From: Herminiimonas sp.
GTDB taxonomy: Bacteria > Pseudomonadota > Gammaproteobacteria > Burkholderiales > Burkholderiaceae_D
Length of the DNA stretch: 47,511 bases
NCBI GenBank assembly: GCA_028292265.1
Contig: JAQGMR010000031.1
Location: 1-47,511 of the forward strand
Direction: 5' to 3'
In this document: one piece after another, positions 1 to 5,592 of the stretch
Layout of the letters: each line of letters starts with the position of its first letter
How positions within the stretch are numbered: position 1 is the first letter of the stretch
Program-made: the position numbers and the translations under genes
Notes under the pieces: model-generated
What the model was told of the DNA's origin: nothing
Database searches by the model: none
Seen by the model: the letters and a program-made list of their open reading frames with translations, nothing else

Positions 1-34
1 CAACAACCAGCAAGGCTTCAACTCGATCGGCTAA
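1..34 (+). CDS. 3' end of a truncated double-glycine-leader peptide gene (MKAL family)
   Basis: The first bases encode the C-terminus NNQQGFNSIG and a stop. This is identical to the end of the complete MKAL-type peptide genes at 3145-3417 and 1865-2137. The spacer after it (35-107) also resembles the spacer 3418-3491 between the two MKAL genes of another operon. The lost gene was therefore probably the first or an early gene of the operon that continues with 108-389. Its start and promoter lie left of the window. Confidence 0.85.
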   Translation, partial: NNQQGFNSIG

Positions 35-107
35 GTCGATTGAACCGAGCCCTAAGCAATTTCAAATCCAAACTTCAAACCATTTAATCCAGTCAAGGAG
101 CAACACC

Positions 108-389
108 ATGAAAGCACTGAGCATCAAAGACCTGTCCATCACCGAAGAACTCGACGCCAAAGGCATGACCGCTGTACGCGGCGGGTTCTGTGGCTTCACG
201 ATGCCTTCCTGCTATGCGTTGCCGGTTGCATGCCGCGCGCCTTCGCCAGCAAGCACCGTCACAACCAATGTCGTCGTATCGCAAGCCAACAACCAGCTTC
301 AAAGCAACGCAACGGGCAATGGCTCGGCTGTGTTCTGCGGCAGCATTCCGGCCTATAACGACCAGCAAGGTTATAACCACGTCGGCTAA
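108..389 (+). CDS. double-glycine-leader peptide precursor, Cys-rich MKAL type (copy 1)
   Basis: This is a 93-residue precursor. Residues 1-26 form the leader MKALSIKDLSITEELDAKG then MTAVRGG. Hydrophobic residues at -4 (Val), -7 (Met) and -12 (Leu) before Gly-Gly fit recognition by a C39 peptidase. The predicted mature part (67 residues) has four Cys, in FCG, PSCY, ACR and VFCGS, and an Asn/Gln-rich block SQANNQLQSNATGNGSA. It ends with NDQQGYNHVG. AAGGAG at 95-100 lies 7 nt before the ATG. It follows the truncated gene 1-34 and precedes an MSSI-type gene, with a stem-loop between. Its closest relative in the window is 3492-3770. The product is probably cut and exported by the ABC transporter at 7722-10781; its function is unknown. 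Confidence 0.9.
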   Translation: MKALSIKDLSITEELDAKGMTAVRGGFCGFTMPSCYALPVACRAPSPASTVTTNVVVSQANNQLQSNATGNGSAVFCGSIPAYNDQQGYNHVG

Positions 390-402
390 TGTGGCTCTGC
401 AA

Positions 403-425
403 GGCGGAGGCCGCAATCCTCCGCC
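403..425 (+). repeat. intercistronic stem-loop between MKAL and MSSI peptide genes (copy A)
   Basis: GGCGGAGG (403-410) pairs with CCTCCGCC (418-425) around a 7-nt loop. Equivalent hairpins sit at the same place after the MKAL genes ending at 2137, 3770 and 4790. No T-run follows, so it may be a processing or partial-termination site rather than a full terminator. Confidence 0.6.
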
Positions 426-464
426 CAACTAAACCCATCCATTAATCACTAAAGGAAAACCGTC

Positions 465-743
465 ATGTCATCCATCGCCATCCGTAACCTGGAACCTGCC
501 ACTGAACTTGAACGCGCCGAGATGTCCGCCATCCGCGGCGGCGCCGGCTTCGGCAGCCCTGAAGTCAACGTCTATGTTCCAATCAGCCTGAGCCAGGTCA
601 ACAACATGGTGCAAAACACCAGCGTGCTGAACAACAGCATCGTCGGCGCCAGCCTGGCCCTCGATGTAAGCCCCCAACAGTGGGGAATGAATGCCGTCTC
701 GCTGCCTTCCGGCATGCTGGCCGGTTTGCCAGGACGTGCGTAA
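465..743 (+). CDS. double-glycine-leader peptide precursor, MSSI type (copy 1)
   Basis: This is a 92-residue precursor. The 26-residue leader (MSSIAIRNLEPATELERAEM then SAIRGG) has the same layout as the MKAL leader. The predicted mature part of 66 residues has no Cys. It carries VNVYVPISLSQVNNMVQN followed by a hydrophobic stretch with Asn, and ends in GMLAGLPGRA. The ATG is preceded by AAAGGAAAA (about 451-459). Copies at 2213-2491 and 4866-5147 differ at a few leader positions, while the mature parts are almost the same. This suggests selection or gene conversion on the mature peptide. It is the second complete gene of the operon containing 108-389. Confidence 0.9.
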   Translation: MSSIAIRNLEPATELERAEMSAIRGGAGFGSPEVNVYVPISLSQVNNMVQNTSVLNNSIVGASLALDVSPQQWGMNAVSLPSGMLAGLPGRA

Positions 744-807
744 GGAGCTGCAACAAGAGGTGCATAAGGAGGTGAATAAGGAGGTGAATAAGGAGGTGCG
801 TAAGGAC
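736..807 (+). repeat. 12-bp tandem repeat with serial Shine-Dalgarno-like cores
   Basis: There are about six 12-bp units, consensus GTGAATAAGGAG, starting inside the last codons of the MSSI gene and running past its stop. Three consecutive units contain AAGGAGGTG, which matches the anti-Shine-Dalgarno end of 16S rRNA. In an alternative frame the units read as VRKE, LQQE, VHKE, VNKE, VNKE and VRKD. The other MSSI copies (2213, 4866) lack the repeat. Confidence 0.85.
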
Positions 808-840
808 GTCCGCAACAATGCCGCCGTTCGCCTCACCCGG

Positions 841-893
841 GATTGCCCTGGCATCCAGTACGGCCGTGTGCCTATACTGATTCCAGGGCAATC
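841..893 (+). repeat. 53-bp palindromic element (copy 1)
   Basis: Perfect 11-bp outer arms GATTGCCCTGG (841-851) and CCAGGGCAATC (883-893) enclose an inner CAGTA/TACTG pair and a CGTGT loop. A close copy lies at 2527-2579, also just after an MSSI gene. There is no T-run. It could be a transcript-stabilising or terminating hairpin, or a small mobile palindrome. Confidence 0.75.
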
Positions 894-932
894 GCATTCG
901 TCGTTTCACTTGATTAAATGAAGGAATGAATC

Positions 933-1157
933 ATGGCCAAAATCGTTATCAGGGACCTTGCGGACAGCATTGATCTCGACCGCGAAGCAATGACCGCTGT
1001 TGTCGGCGGATCGCGCCTGTCACGGCAGCAGCCCCAGCCGGCCTCCGCGGGCCGCATGGTAATCGGCCCCAATCGCCTGGTTGGCCTGCCACGCTTCAAG
1101 ACGGCGACCTCGATCGACAAGAGCCTGTCGTCGCTCCACGGCACCGCGCTGAAATAG
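933..1157 (+). CDS. double-glycine-leader peptide precursor, basic type
   Basis: This is a 74-residue precursor. Leader residues 1-26 (MAKIVIRDLADSIDLDREAM then TAVVGG) match the other leaders, but the residue before Gly-Gly is Val instead of Arg. The 48-residue mature part is basic (SRLSRQQPQPAS at its start, several Lys/Arg later) and has no Cys. It shares no sequence with the MKAL or MSSI mature parts. GAAGGAATG-like purine-rich sequence at 920-928 serves as the ribosome site. It is the last gene of the first operon and has no second copy in the window. The common leader argues for export by the same transporter; the role is unknown. Confidence 0.82.
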   Translation: MAKIVIRDLADSIDLDREAMTAVVGGSRLSRQQPQPASAGRMVIGPNRLVGLPRFKTATSIDKSLSSLHGTALK

Positions 1158-1658
1158 CCCCCGCCTGCTCACCTCGCCTCATTCCGGCGGCACGCATGCC
1201 GGCGTGGGGCGACAGCTTCGAATCGCTGCAGCCAGTATTGTCGAGTGCACGTCTCTTCCGTACGCTGAAATTTTGCTTTGCCCGCCGCCATGGCGCCAGC
1301 TGCTGGCCTAACGGATGCAGCGTCTCCCGCCGCTGACGATCACCAAGTTTGCCGACCCCGACGACGTTTCGCGTCTGCATTCGAGCTGCGCTAACCGATT
1401 GAGCTTGAGCGAAGCCGATATCAATGGATTGGTCTGGCGTCTGGTGTCTGGCGTCTGGCGCCGCCTCGCCTCTTGCCTCCTCCGTCCTCACGTCCTCACG
1501 TCCTCGCGTCCTCGCGTCCTCGCGTCCTCGCAACCGATGATGGATGCCTCACCACATCAAGCGGTACTGCCCATCGCGCCACAAATTCCGGCCGCCAATC
1601 ACACTCGGAAACGAACGCAATGCCGTTTGTTGCGTCGCGCCGAACACCGCGGAAAATA
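1158..1658. other. gene-free spacer with short tandem repeats
   Basis: I see no gene in this spacer between the first and second peptide operons. It contains four 7-bp units GTCTGGC/T at 1432-1459 and six 8-bp units CGTCCTCA/G at 1483-1530. Reading frames across it have no family resemblance and follow the repeat composition. Confidence 0.6.
1432..1530 (+). repeat. two adjacent microsatellites (7-bp and 8-bp units)
   Basis: GTCTGGY occurs four times in tandem (1432-1459). After 23 bp, CGTCCTCR occurs six times (1483-1530); the last four units are identical. Such arrays can change length by replication slippage. Confidence 0.85.
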
Positions 1659-1679
1659 CTGTTCGCGGGGGCCCAACAC
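1659..1679 (+). promoter_or_regulatory. putative enhancer (UAS) motif upstream of sigma-54 promoter 1
   Basis: CTGTTCGCGGGGGCCCAACAC aligns without gaps to 2939-2959 and 4311-4331. It begins 128 bp before the -24 element of the promoter at 1787. The ends TGTT and AACA form an imperfect dyad. The fixed distance and conservation in otherwise diverged sequence suggest a binding site for the enhancer-binding protein encoded at 6391-7725. Confidence 0.65.
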
Positions 1680-1786
1680 AAGCTGGTAATGCGCCCATGT
1701 TCGGTCTTGGAAGCGGTGGCGTCACGCTTCGAGATTCCTCTTTAATTTCAGAGAGTTACATAGCAGGGGTCGCAGACGTCAGGCGC

Positions 1787-1802
1787 TGGCACGCCGCCTG
1801 CT
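1787..1802 (+). promoter_or_regulatory. sigma-54 (-24/-12) promoter of peptide operon 2
   Basis: TGGCACG-CCGC-CTGCT matches the RpoN consensus TGGCACG-N4-TTGCW with the invariant GG and GC at exact spacing; only the first T of TTGC is changed. Transcription should start near 1812-1815, giving an untranslated leader of about 50 nt before the ATG at 1865. Confidence 0.88.
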
Positions 1803-1864
1803 ATATCAGTCTCGAGCCAACAGAAATGCTCACCAACCCAACCAACCACTTAAGGAGATTCACC

Positions 1865-2137
1865 ATGAAAGCACTGACCATCAAAGACCTGTCCATCACC
1901 GAAGAACTCGACGCCAAAGGCATGACCGCCGTACGCGGCGGCTTCTGCGGCTTCACGATGCCTTCCTGCTATGCGTTCCCGGTCGCCTACAAGGCACCCA
2001 GCGTCGTGACCACCGACGTCGTCATCTCGCAAGCCAACAACCAGGCGCAAAGCAACGCAACCGGCAATGGCTCCGCAGTCTTCGGCGGCAGCATCTCCGC
2101 TTACAACAACCAGCAAGGCTTCAACTCTATCGGTTGA
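1865..2137 (+). CDS. double-glycine-leader peptide precursor, MKAL type (copy 2)
   Basis: This is a 90-residue precursor. The leader runs MKALTIKDLSITEELDAKG then MTAVRGG (1-26). The 64-residue mature part has two Cys (FCGF, PSCY), then a segment with AYKAPSVVTTDVVISQANN and QSNATGNGSAVFGGS, ending NNQQGFNSIG. The start is set by AAGGAG at 1852-1857; in-frame codons further upstream lie in the leader RNA and have no such site. It is the first gene of an operon driven by the sigma-54 promoter at 1787 and is followed by the MSSI gene at 2213. It differs from 3145-3417 by one leader residue. Confidence 0.92.
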   Translation: MKALTIKDLSITEELDAKGMTAVRGGFCGFTMPSCYAFPVAYKAPSVVTTDVVISQANNQAQSNATGNGSAVFGGSISAYNNQQGFNSIG

Positions 2138-2148
2138 TAGAGCCAAGC

Positions 2149-2173
2149 AGGTGGAGGTCGCAAGCCTCCACCT
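2149..2173 (+). repeat. intercistronic stem-loop between MKAL and MSSI genes (copy B)
   Basis: AGGTGGAGG (2149-2157) and CCTCCACCT (2165-2173) form a perfect 9-bp stem with a 7-nt loop, inside the operon. No T-run follows. Confidence 0.7.
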
Positions 2174-2212
2174 TACTGAACCCATCCACTAAACATTTAA
2201 AGGAAAACTGTC

Positions 2213-2491
2213 ATGTCATCCATCGCCATCCGTAACCTCGCACCTGCCACTGAACTCGACCGCGCCGAGATGTCCGCCATCCGTGGCGGCGCCGGCTTCG
2301 GCAGCCCTGAAGTCAACGTCTATGTCCCGATCAGCCTGAGCCAGGTCAACAACATGGTGCAAAACACCAGCGTGCTGAACAACAGCATCGTCGGCGCCAG
2401 CCTGGCCCTCGATGTGAGCCCCCAGCAGTGGGGAATGAATGCCGTCTCGCTGCCTTCCGGCATGCTGGCCGGTTTGCCAGGACGCGCGTAA
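2213..2491 (+). CDS. double-glycine-leader peptide precursor, MSSI type (copy 2)
   Basis: This is a 92-residue precursor with leader MSSIAIRNLAPATELDRAEM then SAIRGG. The mature part is identical in sequence to copy 1 (465-743): no Cys, an SQVNNMVQN block and GLPGRA at the end. AAAGGAAAA lies just before the ATG. It is the second gene of the operon starting at 1865. The only differences from copy 1 are in the leader (Ala10 and Asp16 in place of Glu), so the secreted product is unchanged. Confidence 0.92.
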   Translation: MSSIAIRNLAPATELDRAEMSAIRGGAGFGSPEVNVYVPISLSQVNNMVQNTSVLNNSIVGASLALDVSPQQWGMNAVSLPSGMLAGLPGRA

Positions 2492-2526
2492 GCAAGACCG
2501 CTTCTCTTAGCTGTCGTCTCACCCGG

Positions 2527-2579
2527 GATTGCCCTGGCGTCCAGTACGGCCGTGTGCCGATACTGATGCCAGGGCAATC
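2527..2579 (+). repeat. 53-bp palindromic element (copy 2)
   Basis: Perfect 12-bp arms GATTGCCCTGGC and GCCAGGGCAATC enclose CAGTA-CGGC-CGTGT-GCCG-A-TACTG, a better-paired core than copy 1 (841-893). It lies 35 bp after an MSSI gene. Confidence 0.75.
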
Positions 2580-2938
2580 TCTTTGGCCGTTACGCTTGTC
2601 TCCGTACACCGCGTTGCGGCGCTCGCCGCAATGGCACGGGTCCTTGCACGCCTGCCCACGGCACCATTCGGTCTCGCTCCTTCTCCCCGGCCTCCAGGCT
2701 GAGTCGACCCCACGCATACGTAAGCGTGGGGTACACCAAACTCACTACGAAGGTGATTCCCGCCTAACCGCATGCCTGGACCAACATCGGACGGCGCATC
2801 TCTTCCACCGGGCCATCGCCCAACGGTAGATTCCATGACACGGTGCGACATCCCTTTTGGTTGCTCAGTGCGTCGCGTCAACGTGGGCAAGCGCATTTGT
2901 GCCACGTAGTTGTGGCCGCGCGAACAGCATGGTCCATT
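2580..2938. other. gene-free spacer upstream of peptide operon 3
   Basis: No gene is recognised. A perfect 9-bp inverted repeat ACCCCACGC/GCGTGGGGT lies at 2707-2732 (8-nt loop). A long frame runs into the peptide gene at 3145, but it lacks a supported start and its upstream part has no family resemblance. Confidence 0.5.
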
Positions 2939-2959
2939 CTGTGCGGCGCGGCCCAACAC
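2939..2959 (+). promoter_or_regulatory. putative enhancer (UAS) motif upstream of sigma-54 promoter 2
   Basis: CTGTGCGGCGCGGCCCAACAC starts 127 bp before the -24 element at 3066 and aligns gap-free with the motifs at 1659 and 4311. Confidence 0.65.
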
Positions 2960-3065
2960 CTGGCGCGGACCGTTCGCATGGCAGTCCATTTTCACCACGC
3001 CGTTTAATAAAGTTTTCCGTTTATTTTCAACGGCTTGGATATAGATACGGACCGCTGCCGTTCGC

Positions 3066-3081
3066 TGGCACGCCACCTGCT
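3066..3081 (+). promoter_or_regulatory. sigma-54 (-24/-12) promoter of peptide operon 3
   Basis: TGGCACG-CCAC-CTGCT has the GG/GC pair at RpoN spacing. It is followed by the same ATATCAGTCTCGAGCC start region as the other two promoters. Confidence 0.88.
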
Positions 3082-3144
3082 ATATCAGTCTCGAGCCCAA
3101 CACAAATGCTCGCCAACCCAACCAACCACTTAAGGAGATTCACC

Positions 3145-3417
3145 ATGAAAGCACTGACCATCAAAGATCTTTCCATCACCGAAGAACTCGACGCAAAAGG
3201 CATGAGCGCTGTACGCGGCGGCTTCTGTGGCTTCACGATGCCTTCCTGCTATGCGTTCCCGGTCGCCTACAAGGCACCAAGCGTCGTGACCACCGACGTC
3301 GTCATCTCGCAAGCCAACAACCAGGCGCAAAGCAACGCAACGGGCAATGGCTCCGCAGTCTTCGGCGGCAGCATCTCCGCTTACAACAACCAGCAAGGCT
3401 TCAACTCGATCGGCTAA
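3145..3417 (+). CDS. double-glycine-leader peptide precursor, MKAL type (copy 3)
   Basis: This is a 90-residue precursor. The leader is as in copy 2 except Ser in place of Thr two residues after Gly19 (MSAVRGG). The mature part is identical to that of 1865-2137, with two Cys and the Asn/Gln-rich block. AAGGAG lies upstream within CTTAAGGAGATTCACC. It is the first gene of operon 3 and is followed by a second MKAL gene at 3492. The same pairing is seen at the left edge of the window (1-34 followed by 108-389), showing that a larger unit was duplicated. Confidence 0.92.
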   Translation: MKALTIKDLSITEELDAKGMSAVRGGFCGFTMPSCYAFPVAYKAPSVVTTDVVISQANNQAQSNATGNGSAVFGGSISAYNNQQGFNSIG

Positions 3418-3491
3418 GTCGATCGAAACGAGCCCTAAGCAAACCCAAACCCAAACTTAAACTTCAAATCATTCAATCAAGGAGCAACACC

Positions 3492-3770
3492 ATGAAAGCA
3501 CTGACCATTAAAGACCTGTCCATCACCGAAGAACTCGACGCCAAAGGCATGACCGCTGTACGCGGCGGCTGTGGCTTCACGATGCCTTCCTGCTATTCGT
3601 TCCCAGTCGTATGCCACGCACCTTCGCCCGCCAGCGTTGTGACCACCGACGTCGCCATTTGCCAAGCCAACAATCAGCTGCAAAGCAATGCAACCGGCAA
3701 CGGTTCTGCAGTGTTCTGCGGCAGCATCTCGGCTTATAACAACCAGCAAGGTTCCAACCACGTCGGCTGA
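3492..3770 (+). CDS. double-glycine-leader peptide precursor, Cys-rich MKAL type (copy 4)
   Basis: This is a 92-residue precursor with leader MKALTIKDLSITEELDAKG then MTAVRGG. The mature part starts CGFTMPSCYSF and has five Cys (CGF, PSCY, VCH, AICQ, VFCG), the most in the array. It also has the NNQLQSNATGNGSA block, and it ends NNQQGSNHVG. It is the counterpart of 108-389. The ribosome site CAAGGAG (3478-3484) fits. Cys-rich members may form disulphides after export; that is inference. No MSSI gene follows it, unlike the other operons. Confidence 0.92.
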   Translation: MKALTIKDLSITEELDAKGMTAVRGGCGFTMPSCYSFPVVCHAPSPASVVTTDVAICQANNQLQSNATGNGSAVFCGSISAYNNQQGSNHVG

Positions 3771-3780
3771 TGAACCGTAC

Positions 3781-3805
3781 GGGTGGAGGCGGCATGCCTC
3801 CACCC
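3781..3805 (+). terminator. strong stem-loop after peptide operon 3
   Basis: GGGTGGAGGC (3781-3790) and GCCTCCACCC (3796-3805) form a perfect 10-bp stem with a 5-nt loop. T-rich sequence follows (TTTCTTC, then TTTTTTC at about 3823). It occupies the place of the intercistronic hairpins in the other operons, but here no peptide gene follows. Confidence 0.55.
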
Positions 3806-3808
3806 GGC

Positions 3809-3905
3809 TTTCTTCAACCGAATTTTTTCAAGCGCTTTTTTTCAACCGCGTTTTTTTCAACTGCCTTTTTTCAACCGCCCTCTTTCAACCCCTTCTTTCA
3901 ACCAG
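3809..3905 (+). repeat. polypyrimidine tandem repeat, about 14-bp units
   Basis: About seven diverged units have consensus TTTTTTTCAACCGC, directly after the hairpin at 3781-3805. On the transcript this gives a series of U-runs, so it may help termination; it may also be a decayed repeat of no function. Confidence 0.7.
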
Positions 3906-4310
3906 TATCGCGTTCGTCCTGGATCGCGATAGCACCAGCCCGTCGACCACGTGCGGTAGCCACGGCTTATCGCACTATCGCCAGATCGCAATTAGCGCTG
4001 TACGACCATTGCTACTGCTACGCAAATCGGAACGATCGCCGAAATCCGTTGCGTAGACCGGGCACATCAATGTTGCCGGCGCCAACCAACTGAGTCGCTT
4101 CCTCCGCCCCAGCTGCCCGCCCACCGGCGAAGTCGTCACCCTGTGCCAATCCGTCTTCGTACGTACCGCTAGCAGCCGCACCGCCCGTGTGGAAACGCAT
4201 CCTTCTGCGTAACCGGCTGGCAGGTTACCTACGCCACTGCCTGCAACGCAAGCGCCGCCGCGTCCAACCCGCGGCCAGCTGTCGCTTCACCACAAACACC
4301 GTCTGGAAGC
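3906..4310. other. gene-free spacer upstream of peptide operon 4
   Basis: No gene, RNA or clear structure is recognised. The short frames here lack ribosome sites and family resemblance. An MSSI-type gene would be expected near the start by analogy with the other operons, and no remnant can be recognised. Confidence 0.5.
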
Positions 4311-4331
4311 CTGTTCGAGGCGGTCCAACAC
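4311..4331 (+). promoter_or_regulatory. putative enhancer (UAS) motif upstream of sigma-54 promoter 3
   Basis: CTGTTCGAGGCGGTCCAACAC starts 128 bp before the -24 element at 4439. It is the most symmetric copy: TGTT-N-GA on the left mirrors TC-N-AACA on the right. Confidence 0.68.
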
Positions 4332-4438
4332 ACGACCCGCGCAGGACGGATGAGATTGCAACAACCCAGCACTCCATTCTTGGAATTTATCCTTCTATTT
4401 CAACGACTTAAATCGATCTAACCGGCCCTGCAAAGCGC

Positions 4439-4454
4439 TGGCACGGCGCCTGCT
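4439..4454 (+). promoter_or_regulatory. sigma-54 (-24/-12) promoter of peptide operon 4
   Basis: TGGCACG-GCGC-CTGCT has correct RpoN spacing and the same downstream start region as the promoters at 1787 and 3066. Confidence 0.88.
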
Positions 4455-4517
4455 ATATCAGTCTCGAGCCCAACAGAAATGCTCACCAACCCAACCAACC
4501 ACTTAAGGAGCAACACC

Positions 4518-4790
4518 ATGAAAGCACTGACCATCAAAGACCTGTCCATCACCGAAGAGCTCGACGCCAAAGGCATGACCGCTGTGCGCGGCGGCTACTG
4601 TGGCTTCACGATGCCTTCCTGCTATACGTTCCCGGTTGCCTACAAGGCACCAAGCGTCGTGACGACCGACGTCGTCATCTCGCAAGCCAACAACCAGGCG
4701 CAAAGCAACGCAACCGGCAATGGCTCCGCAGTCTTCGGCGGTTGCATCTCGGCTTACAACAACCAACAAGGCTTCAACTCTATCGGTTGA
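4518..4790 (+). CDS. double-glycine-leader peptide precursor, MKAL type (copy 5)
   Basis: This is a 90-residue precursor with leader MKALTIKDLSITEELDAKG then MTAVRGG. The mature part begins YCGFTMPSCYTF and has a third Cys in VFGGCISAY, where copies 2 and 3 have Ser. It then has the shared Asn/Gln-rich block and ends NNQQGFNSIG. AAGGAG (about 4505-4510) sits 7 nt before the ATG. It is the first gene of operon 4 under the promoter at 4439 and is followed by MSSI copy 3 and a third, different precursor gene. Confidence 0.92.
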   Translation: MKALTIKDLSITEELDAKGMTAVRGGYCGFTMPSCYTFPVAYKAPSVVTTDVVISQANNQAQSNATGNGSAVFGGCISAYNNQQGFNSIG

Positions 4791-4801
4791 TAGCGCCAGG
4801 C

Positions 4802-4826
4802 AGGTGCAGGTCGCAAGCCTCCACCT
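4802..4826 (+). repeat. intercistronic stem-loop between MKAL and MSSI genes (copy D)
   Basis: AGGTGCAGG and CCTCCACCT form a 9-bp stem with one C-C mismatch, a slightly weakened form of the hairpin at 2149-2173. Confidence 0.6.
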
Positions 4827-4865
4827 TACTGAACCCATCCACTCAATATTTAAAGGAAAACTGTC

Positions 4866-5147
4866 ATGTCATCCATCGCCATCCGCAACCTCGCACCTGC
4901 CACTGAACTTGACCGCGCCGAGATGTCCGCCATCCACGGCGGCGCCGGCTTCGGCAGCCCTGAAGTCAACGTCTATGTTCCAATCAGCCTGAGCCAGGTC
5001 AACAACATGGTGCAAAACACCAGCGTGCTGAACAACAGCATCGTCGGCGCCAGCTTGGCCCTTGATGTAAGCCCCCAACAGTGGGGAATGAATGCCGTCT
5101 CGCTGCCTTCCGGCATGCTGGCCGGTTTGCCAGGACGTGCAGCATAA
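4866..5147 (+). CDS. double-glycine-leader peptide precursor, MSSI type (copy 3)
   Basis: This is a 93-residue precursor. The leader is that of copy 2 except that His replaces Arg before Gly-Gly (SAIHGG). The mature part is the same as in copies 1 and 2 with one extra Ala at the end. It is the second gene of operon 4. The -3 position is variable in C39 substrates, so cleavage is probably kept. Confidence 0.9.
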   Translation: MSSIAIRNLAPATELDRAEMSAIHGGAGFGSPEVNVYVPISLSQVNNMVQNTSVLNNSIVGASLALDVSPQQWGMNAVSLPSGMLAGLPGRAA

Positions 5148-5228
5148 TGAATCGTGGCGATGGCCCAGGTCTGGGCCTCTGCTGACCCTCAACTCAAACC
5201 AGCCTTCACCGAAATTCGGAGAAACAAC

Positions 5229-5510
5229 ATGGCAATCAAGATTAACGACCTTCTTGCGAATCGCGAGCTCGACGGGAAGGCAATGTCTTCAATCCGGGGC
5301 GGCGGCGCTCCCTGGGTCTTTGGATGGATCAGCCCGTACGTGTCGCAGTCGATGCAGCCCACGCCCGCGGTCAATTTCTTCCAGGTTAACAACAACTACT
5401 ATGCGGATCAGATGAATAACCAGATCCAGATTGTCGACGTGAAGAACACCGCGGCAAATTCGAACATCACCGTAGCGCTCGATCAACTCGGAAACAATTT
5501 CAAGCACTAG
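5229..5510 (+). CDS. double-glycine-leader peptide precursor, MAIK type
   Basis: This is a 93-residue precursor. The 25-residue leader MAIKINDLLANRELDGKAM then SSIRGG aligns with the others. The mature part starts with an aromatic segment (APWVFGWISPYVS) and continues with VNFFQVNNNYYADQMNN and NTAANSNITVALDQLGNN. It is Asn-rich like the MSSI and MKAL products but different in sequence, and has no Cys. GGAG at 5218-5221 lies 7 nt before the ATG; an earlier in-frame start at 5154 has no support. It is the third gene of operon 4 and has no second copy here. The phosphatase gene follows 82 bp later on the same strand. Confidence 0.9.
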   Translation: MAIKINDLLANRELDGKAMSSIRGGGAPWVFGWISPYVSQSMQPTPAVNFFQVNNNYYADQMNNQIQIVDVKNTAANSNITVALDQLGNNFKH

Positions 5511-5592
5511 TCACGGCGCGAACTATGATGTGAAATGAAGGTTATCGGGAAGGCCGTTGGCGCCCATGTGGTCTGCGAAACCGGAGGTGCAC

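Noticed and set aside
1432..1530. A CRISPR-like array
   Set aside because: The repeats are 7-8 bp without spacers; they are plain microsatellites.
1544..1864. An in-frame N-terminal extension of the peptide gene at 1865
   Set aside because: It would run through the enhancer motif, the sigma-54 promoter and the untranslated leader; AAGGAG marks the ATG at 1865 instead. The same holds for 2857-3144 and 4479-4517.
1..5510. The array as precursors of a lanthipeptide or nitrile-hydratase-leader RiPP
   Set aside because: The leaders are short plain double-glycine leaders, and no LanM, YcaO, radical SAM or other modification enzyme is present in the window.
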